A DNA stretch of 10,707 bases from Eubacteriales Family XIII. Incertae Sedis bacterium (GTDB lineage Bacteria; Bacillota; Clostridia; Peptostreptococcales; Anaerovoracaceae): assembly GCA_031287295.1 (NCBI GenBank), contig JAITTH010000052.1:1-10707 (forward strand), given 5' to 3'. Below, piece by piece: positions 7,901-10,707 of this stretch (position 1 is the stretch's first letter; every line of letters starts with the position of its first letter). The position numbers and the translations under genes were made by a program. The notes beneath the pieces are model-generated. The model was given only the letters and a program-made list of their open reading frames with translations, ran no database searches and had not been told where the DNA came from.

Positions 7901-8558
7901 AAACTGCATGGCGTGGTGACGCTGTGAAAGCTCGCGCATCCCCGTCCAAGGAAGAAACGCTCTGGTCAAGCCATTCAAAACGATTCGGAATCGCTTGGAT
8001 GAAATCATAAACACGCAAGATCATATCTCGCACATTATTTTCGTTTCGCGGATCGGCATATCCGTATAGAAATTCAAGAAACTCCGGATCCTCTGACTCA
8101 AAAGATTCCTCGATTAGCAGATCCAACGCATCCGATAGGAGCAACTTCCGTCGAAATTCATCACAAACGGAAAAGGAAGGATCGAGTTCAATCAAATAAA
8201 AGTATCGGCGAAGAATCGTAAGGGCAAAGGCATGAAATGTGCTGATGTTCGCGGTTTGGATGCCTCGCAGCTGCTTTCTGAGATATTCTGCCGATTCGGT
8301 GTTTTGATCCCCCTGCTCCATCTCTTTTTCAAGCGCTGCAATGATTTTTTGGCGCATTTCCCCGGCAGCCGCCTCTGTAAAGGTAACAACCAACAAACGA
8401 TTTACCGGAGTCGGCGGCACTGTTCCGTCGCCGAGAATCAATCGCTTGATGCGTTCCGCGAGCACCGCCGTTTTTCCTGAGCCAGCGGCGGCAGATACAA
8501 GAATATTGCTGTTCCTTTGTTCAATCGCCTGCGTTTGCGCCTCTGTCCATTTCATCAT
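4920..8558 (-). CDS. addA: ATP-dependent helicase/nuclease subunit A
   Basis: Subunit of the AddAB complex that resects double-strand breaks for homologous recombination; the Gram-positive counterpart of RecBCD. All UvrD/Rep (SF1A) motifs are present: Walker A AAAGSGKTAVL (23-33), TFTEAAAGEMR (59-69), ISTFHAFA (105-112), Walker B FIDEYQDTN (396-404), VGDVKQSIYRFRQ (423-435), LNHNFRS (462-468), IMTIHKSKGLEF (788-799) and VLYVAMTRAQDRL (865-877). The C-terminal RecB-family nuclease domain shows GSALHKAFE (His1042), GVIDCW (Asp1134), VIDFKSG (Asp1147, Lys1149) and QISLY (Gln1171, Tyr1175). The 1212 residues are close to B. subtilis AddA (about 1230). Start: GGAG (8564-8567) lies 5 nt from the ATG at 8558 and 8 nt from a second ATG at 8555; either could be used. 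The usual partner addB is not upstream; gpmI is, in divergent orientation. Codons 661-664 contain a run of nine A. Confidence 0.97.
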   Translation of the reverse strand: MMKWTEAQTQAIEQRNSNILVSAAAGSGKTAVLAERIKRLILGDGTVPPTPVNRLLVVTFTEAAAGEMRQKIIAALEKEMEQGDQNTESAEYLRKQLRGIQTANISTFHAFALTILRRYFYLIELDPSFSVCDEFRRKLLLSDALDLLIEESFESEDPEFLEFLYGYADPRNENNVRDMILRVYDFIQAIPNRFEWLDQSVSSLDGDARAFTASPRHAVLRKSIVQELESCFIGLHNLMLLLDNNGVAGLAEKTRMDIENLQMIAKRFEDQGFDRCREVIQSFTFQRFTTKKEEKPYYEDIRDYATGMRDAVKSRIKKLQTEIFSDSLGTHIKTIRQTAIPANLLRKLIHRFHEIFHEKKRSAGVIDFNDIEHYSLEILKNEQVQAEYREKFEYVFIDEYQDTNSVQERFIQAVSRDNNLFMVGDVKQSIYRFRQAEPDIFIRKYNEIFQDNGDVQNRKIDLNHNFRSKPSLLTDMNHIFSKLMRGELSGIVYDKKAALYPGLDYDSLGYDSRLNYPVELALVDMTADEEEWMEDEVFDLKKTELEAYAAAQLIRETLDGDKGSFFFDIKEGKTRRFQRRDIVILLKEARKSGQIYYEALQRFGIEAFVESGEGFFDRIEIETFLNLLRLIDNFRQDIPLVSSLYSPVFGFSLDELVRIRMKKKEGPFYDAFLSYVDSDETVYELRKKCAHVLTCIAHWQREEMTAMLSEFLWDLMKKTGYYDYMGALVGGAQRLANLRALVDKATEYQASGVRGLSSFIDFIDAIKSERIPIGQVKMLSEGEDVVRIMTIHKSKGLEFPMVLVGQLSKKLDVNASREGRVSLHKDIGIALQWENYERHSYKKTLLQRLVKMCEKREERAEAIRVLYVAMTRAQDRLILLATDKKLREKATQYLDRTTASEPDVLVAPSYLDMILSVLSETNIQTRQILRSDLSAAFKKTAERTGVVEKMLEQLDTSLDGKFDAEIRRRLDFVYPYTGKHTLKPKYSVTEITKSKKADTPGGDRQSQMPTYFMSGSEEELLVNAGLSPITVPDPAALGSALHKAFEKLDYPEAYAHREDVSYFEQFLDKLVQQAFFSKSDRQELDTRVLQAYAQSDLFARATRAAQAGNLYRETPFNYRMEYLGEETIVQGVIDCWFREEAYIVVIDFKSGRFFPGKVGEEERIIERYGKQISLYCKALEEIEKMPVAEAYLYLTKTAHALEIREKIIQGND

Positions 8559-8890
8559 GTTTGCTCCATTCTGCTGATTCTCAGCAGCACAAATACCTCA
8601 CGAAAGTTCTTTTGTTGCGCCACCATTCTACTCAAACATGGATGGAGCAAAACACGATCTACTGCCGTACGATTATTTCGTCCTATGGTCGAAATCGCAC
8701 ATGGCTGAAGTGTGAAATTCTTTCACACTTTCTCCACCGATTCAATATTGGACATCCTGTCGATCAGCACGACATCCTGCTCGTTGAAAAGCCTCGCAAC
8801 ACCACCAGTATTGCTGCGTTTTGCGCCTTGCATGCTGCTGTTCTGTTTCGCCAATTCAGTCCAACCTTGAATCGACGGAACAATATTATC
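8555..8890 (-). other. Near-open minus-strand frame in the addA-gpmI intergenic region, possible gene remnant
   Basis: The 374 bases at 8559-8932 hold no gene I can recognise. On the minus strand one frame runs from just after a TAA (8891-8893) to a TGA (8555-8557) that overlaps the addA ATG in an ATGA arrangement. It is broken only by one TGA at 8723-8725. The first half is 55 codons without a good start (first ATG at codon 20, no clear Shine-Dalgarno) and includes GGVARLFNEQDVVLIDRMSN. The second half is also 55 codons and includes SRMVAQQKNFREVFVLLRIS. I recognise neither. An antisense + frame at 8561-8914 is also open, in the same codon register. This could be a decayed gene once coupled to addA, or chance openness. 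Confidence 0.2.
8708..8730. promoter_or_regulatory. Perfect 10-bp palindrome in the divergent intergenic region
   Basis: AAGTGTGAAA (8708-8717) and TTTCACACTT (8721-8730) are perfect inverted repeats around TTC. The core TGTGA-N7-TCACA resembles, but is not, a CRP-type site (N6 spacing). It lies about 150 nt upstream of the addA start and about 175 nt upstream of the gpmI promoter. It could be a regulator-binding site or an RNA hairpin; it has no U-tract on the + strand and only a poor one on the - strand. Confidence 0.5.
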
Positions 8891-8903
8891 TTATTCCAAA
8901 AGA

Positions 8904-8912
8904 TGTTACAAT
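8904..8912 (+). promoter_or_regulatory. Extended -10 promoter for gpmI
   Basis: TGTTACAAT gives a TG one base upstream of TACAAT (8907-8912), the extended -10 form. The -35 region near 8884-8889 (TATTAT) is weak, as is tolerated for extended -10 promoters. Transcription would begin near 8919, only about 14 nt before the ATG and just upstream of the GGAGG at 8923-8927. Confidence 0.5.
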
Positions 8913-8932
8913 GAAAGAAAACGGAGGAAATT

Positions 8933-10552
8933 ATGCCGGAAAAATTCAATGTTAACGGTCTCAAACCGATCTTACAATATCGCCCCACGATGCTCGTCAT
9001 TATGGACGGATGCGGCGAGAACGAAAGCACCTATGGAAATGCGGTAAAGGCAGCGAATACGCCAAATCTTGACGCATTAAAGAGCACGCACCCTTTTACA
9101 ACGCTCCAGGCAAGCGGTCTTTCGGTCGGACTTCCGGAGGGACAGATGGGGAATTCCGAAGTCGGACATCTCAACATCGGTGCCGGTCGCCTCGTCGATC
9201 AGGAACTCACCGGCATCTCAAAGGCAATTGAAAACGGTGCCTTTTTCGAAAATCGAATCCTGCTTCAAGCAATGGTCCATGCAAAAAAGAATCATGGACT
9301 GCACTTGATGGGTCTCCTTGGTCCGGGCGGTGTGCACAGCCATCAAGATCATTTGATTGCCCTTCTTAAAATGGCAAAAAAACATAACTTACATGATGTC
9401 TATATTCACGCATTTTTAGACGGTCGAGATACGCCACCGCGCAGTGCGGATCAATTCATGAAAGCGTTGGAAGATGCCATTGAGGAGATTGGCGTTGGCA
9501 TGGTTGCTACCGTTGCAGGCAGATATTACGCGATGGACCGCGACAAACGCTGGGATCGTGTGCAGAAAGCGTACGATGCGCTAACGCTCAGAAACGGTTT
9601 TGTTGCAGATTCCGCCACCGATGCCATACAGAATGCCTACGATCGTGGTGAGAACGACGAATTTGTTCTACCCACATGTGTCAAGTCGAATTCTTGCGCG
9701 CATAGTTCAACGATGCAAACACCGCTCCAACATTGTGAACGTAGCGCGGCAATCCAGGATGGCGACGCTATTATCTTCTTCAATTTCCGCCCCGACAGAG
9801 CACGGGAATTGACGCGCGCCTTCTGCGATCCTGCTTTCGATGGATTCCAACGTGAAAAAACACCGCGCAATCTTACATTTGTGACCATGACGGAATACGA
9901 TGCAACGATGCCGAATGTGCTTGTTGCTTATCCTCCGGAAGAAATCAAGAACACGTTCGGGGCTTATCTTTCCGCTCTCGGACTCACGCAACTTCGGATC
10001 GCTGAAACAGAAAAATACGCACACGTAACGTTCTTCTTTAACGGAGGCGTGGAAGAACCGAATCCCGGAGAAGACCGAATTCTCATCCCTTCACCCAAAG
10101 TTGCCACATACGACTTGCAGCCCGAAATGAGTGCACCAAAAGTTTGCGATGCCGTCCTTGAGCAGATCGAAGCGGGAAAATACGATGTCATTATCTTAAA
10201 TTTTGCCAATATGGATATGGTGGGACACACCGGCATTTTTTCTGCTGCCGTGGAAGCCGCGGAAGTTGTGGATGCCTGCGTGGGGAAAATTGCAAAAGCG
10301 ATTCTGGCACGTGGAGGACAACTTCTCATCACGGCAGATCACGGAAACTCCGATGCCATGCTCACCCCGGACGGACAACCGATTACGGCACATTCTCTGA
10401 ATCCTGTACCGCTCATCCTCGTACGCGAAGGAGACGATTCCCTTTCATTACAAAGCGGAGGCGCGTTGTCGGACGTCGTTCCTACGATGCTCGACATGAT
10501 GGAAATCCAAAAACCGACGGAAATGACGGGGAAAAGCCTGCTGCAACGGTAG
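8933..10552 (+). CDS. gpmI: 2,3-bisphosphoglycerate-independent phosphoglycerate mutase
   Basis: Glycolytic and gluconeogenic enzyme interconverting 3- and 2-phosphoglycerate in the cytoplasm, using two metal ions (usually Mn). Expected residues are present: Asp25 (VIMDGCG), phosphorylated Ser75 (EGQMGNSEVGHLNIG), His135 (GPGGVHSHQDH), DGRDTPP (163-169), AGRYYAMDRDKRWDR (195-209), NFRPDRAREL (284-293), Lys361 (RIAETEKYAHVTFF), Asp428 and His432 (NMDMVGHTG), Asp469-His470 (TADHGNSD) and His487 (TAHSLNPVP). It is 539 residues against about 510 in the family, from two additions: an N-terminal extension of about 13 residues, and a longer segment at about 249-273 just before IQDGDAIIFFNFRPDRA that resembles a repeat insertion. 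GGAGG (8923-8927) 5 nt before the ATG supports the start despite the extension. It is transcribed divergently from addA; a hairpin follows 33 nt after the stop. Confidence 0.97.
   Translation: MPEKFNVNGLKPILQYRPTMLVIMDGCGENESTYGNAVKAANTPNLDALKSTHPFTTLQASGLSVGLPEGQMGNSEVGHLNIGAGRLVDQELTGISKAIENGAFFENRILLQAMVHAKKNHGLHLMGLLGPGGVHSHQDHLIALLKMAKKHNLHDVYIHAFLDGRDTPPRSADQFMKALEDAIEEIGVGMVATVAGRYYAMDRDKRWDRVQKAYDALTLRNGFVADSATDAIQNAYDRGENDEFVLPTCVKSNSCAHSSTMQTPLQHCERSAAIQDGDAIIFFNFRPDRARELTRAFCDPAFDGFQREKTPRNLTFVTMTEYDATMPNVLVAYPPEEIKNTFGAYLSALGLTQLRIAETEKYAHVTFFFNGGVEEPNPGEDRILIPSPKVATYDLQPEMSAPKVCDAVLEQIEAGKYDVIILNFANMDMVGHTGIFSAAVEAAEVVDACVGKIAKAILARGGQLLITADHGNSDAMLTPDGQPITAHSLNPVPLILVREGDDSLSLQSGGALSDVVPTMLDMMEIQKPTEMTGKSLLQR
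9677..9758 (+). repeat. In-frame insert in gpmI with a dispersed-palindrome-like core
   Basis: Between VLPT and IQDGDAIIFF, where B. subtilis GpmI has about 12 residues, this protein has about 25 (CVKSNSCAHSSTMQTPLQH then CERSAA). The DNA at 9731-9758, CATTGTGAACGTAGCG followed by CGGCAATCCAGG, closely resembles the short palindromic repeats of the type CATTGCGAGCGAAGCG-AAGCAATCCAGG found dispersed in many bacterial genomes. The termini ATTG and CAAT are inverted. On the opposite strand it reads LDCRATFTM, like the spurious peptides those repeats produce. It preserves the reading frame. The family match is from memory of the motif, not a search. Confidence 0.55.
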
Positions 10553-10585
10553 CAAAGTTACATGAGGCTACCGCGATGGCTAAGC

Positions 10586-10626
10586 TAAAGGGGATTGCTC
10601 GAACCGGGTTTGCGCAATCCCCTTTA
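10586..10626. terminator. Long hairpin between convergent gpmI and the right-edge gene
   Basis: TAAAGGGGATTGC (10586-10598) pairs perfectly with GCAATCCCCTTTA (10614-10626). After one T-C mismatch an inner CGAAC/GTTTG stem (one wobble) closes a CGG loop. It starts 33 nt after the gpmI stop and ends 2 nt before the stop of the minus-strand gene. Its T residues are mostly inside the stem, with only ACTT or GCTTAG after it, so it is an imperfect but plausible bidirectional terminator. A smaller 7-bp repeat, CGGTAGC (10547-10553) with GCTACCG (10567-10573), overlaps the gpmI stop. Confidence 0.65.
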
Positions 10627-10628
10627 AC

Positions 10629-10707
10629 TTAATCCTCGATGCCCTTGCGCGCGGGGATTCCGGCGTGGTAATAATGTGTGATTTCCTTCAGCTCGGTAAC
10701 CAGGTCT
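10629..10707 (-). CDS. C-terminal end of an unidentified minus-strand protein (partial)
   Basis: On the minus strand a frame enters from the right edge (first full codon at 10706) and ends at TAA (10629-10631), giving the last 25 residues: DLVTELKEITHYYHAG then IPARKGIED. The composition looks like real protein, and the position just beyond a hairpin, convergent with gpmI, fits a gene end. I do not recognise the family from so short a piece. Confidence 0.55.
   Translation of the reverse strand, partial: DLVTELKEITHYYHAGIPARKGIED

Noticed and set aside
8706..8730. Internal TGA with an adjacent hairpin read as a selenocysteine site
   Set aside because: The TGA lies within the stem rather than before it, there is no bSECIS-like loop, no known selenoprotein motif flanks it, and the frame lacks a start.
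8561..8914. 117-codon + strand frame in the addA-gpmI intergenic region
   Set aside because: It overlaps the gpmI promoter, has no clear Shine-Dalgarno and no recognisable motif; it is in codon-aligned antisense register to the nearly open minus frame, which could explain its openness. Not called as a gene.
1..10707. CRISPR array, tRNA, rRNA, insertion sequence or prophage
   Set aside because: No regularly spaced direct repeats, cloverleaf-like tRNA sequence, transposase motif or phage gene was seen on reading both strands.

Overview
The window reads as chromosomal DNA of a low-to-moderate GC, probably anaerobic, Bacillota (Clostridia/Tissierellia-like) bacterium. This is inferred from strong AGGAGG-type ribosome binding sites, an AddA-type (not RecB-type) recombination helicase-nuclease, a family I glutamate dehydrogenase whose catalytic residues fall at the same numbers as in the Clostridium symbiosum enzyme, a cofactor-independent phosphoglycerate mutase, and an iron-type alcohol dehydrogenase. 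I cannot name a genus.

Layout, left to right. A partial multi-pass permease (+, cut by the left edge) is followed 35 nt later by an iron-containing alcohol dehydrogenase (+). A GNRA-capped hairpin separates this pair from an IspE-like GHMP-fold protein (+) that has lost several residues expected for a working kinase. A bidirectional terminator lies between it and the convergent minus-strand gdhA. gdhA has its own strong sigma-A promoter, overlapped by an inverted repeat. Upstream of gdhA on the same strand is a full-length addA (1212 residues) with no addB next to it. A 374-base divergent intergenic region holds a perfect palindrome, an extended -10 promoter for gpmI and a nearly open minus-strand frame that runs into the addA start. 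gpmI (+) is complete and keeps its catalytic residues, but carries an in-frame insert resembling a dispersed palindromic repeat. A long hairpin separates gpmI from the C-terminal end of an unidentified minus-strand gene at the right edge.

The genes do not form one pathway. They are mostly housekeeping metabolism (glycolysis, ammonia assimilation or amino-acid fermentation, alcohol/aldehyde redox) and DNA repair. No phage, transposase, CRISPR array, tRNA or rRNA was seen. The two most unusual items are the IspE-like protein with degenerate catalytic motifs and the repeat-derived peptide inside GpmI.
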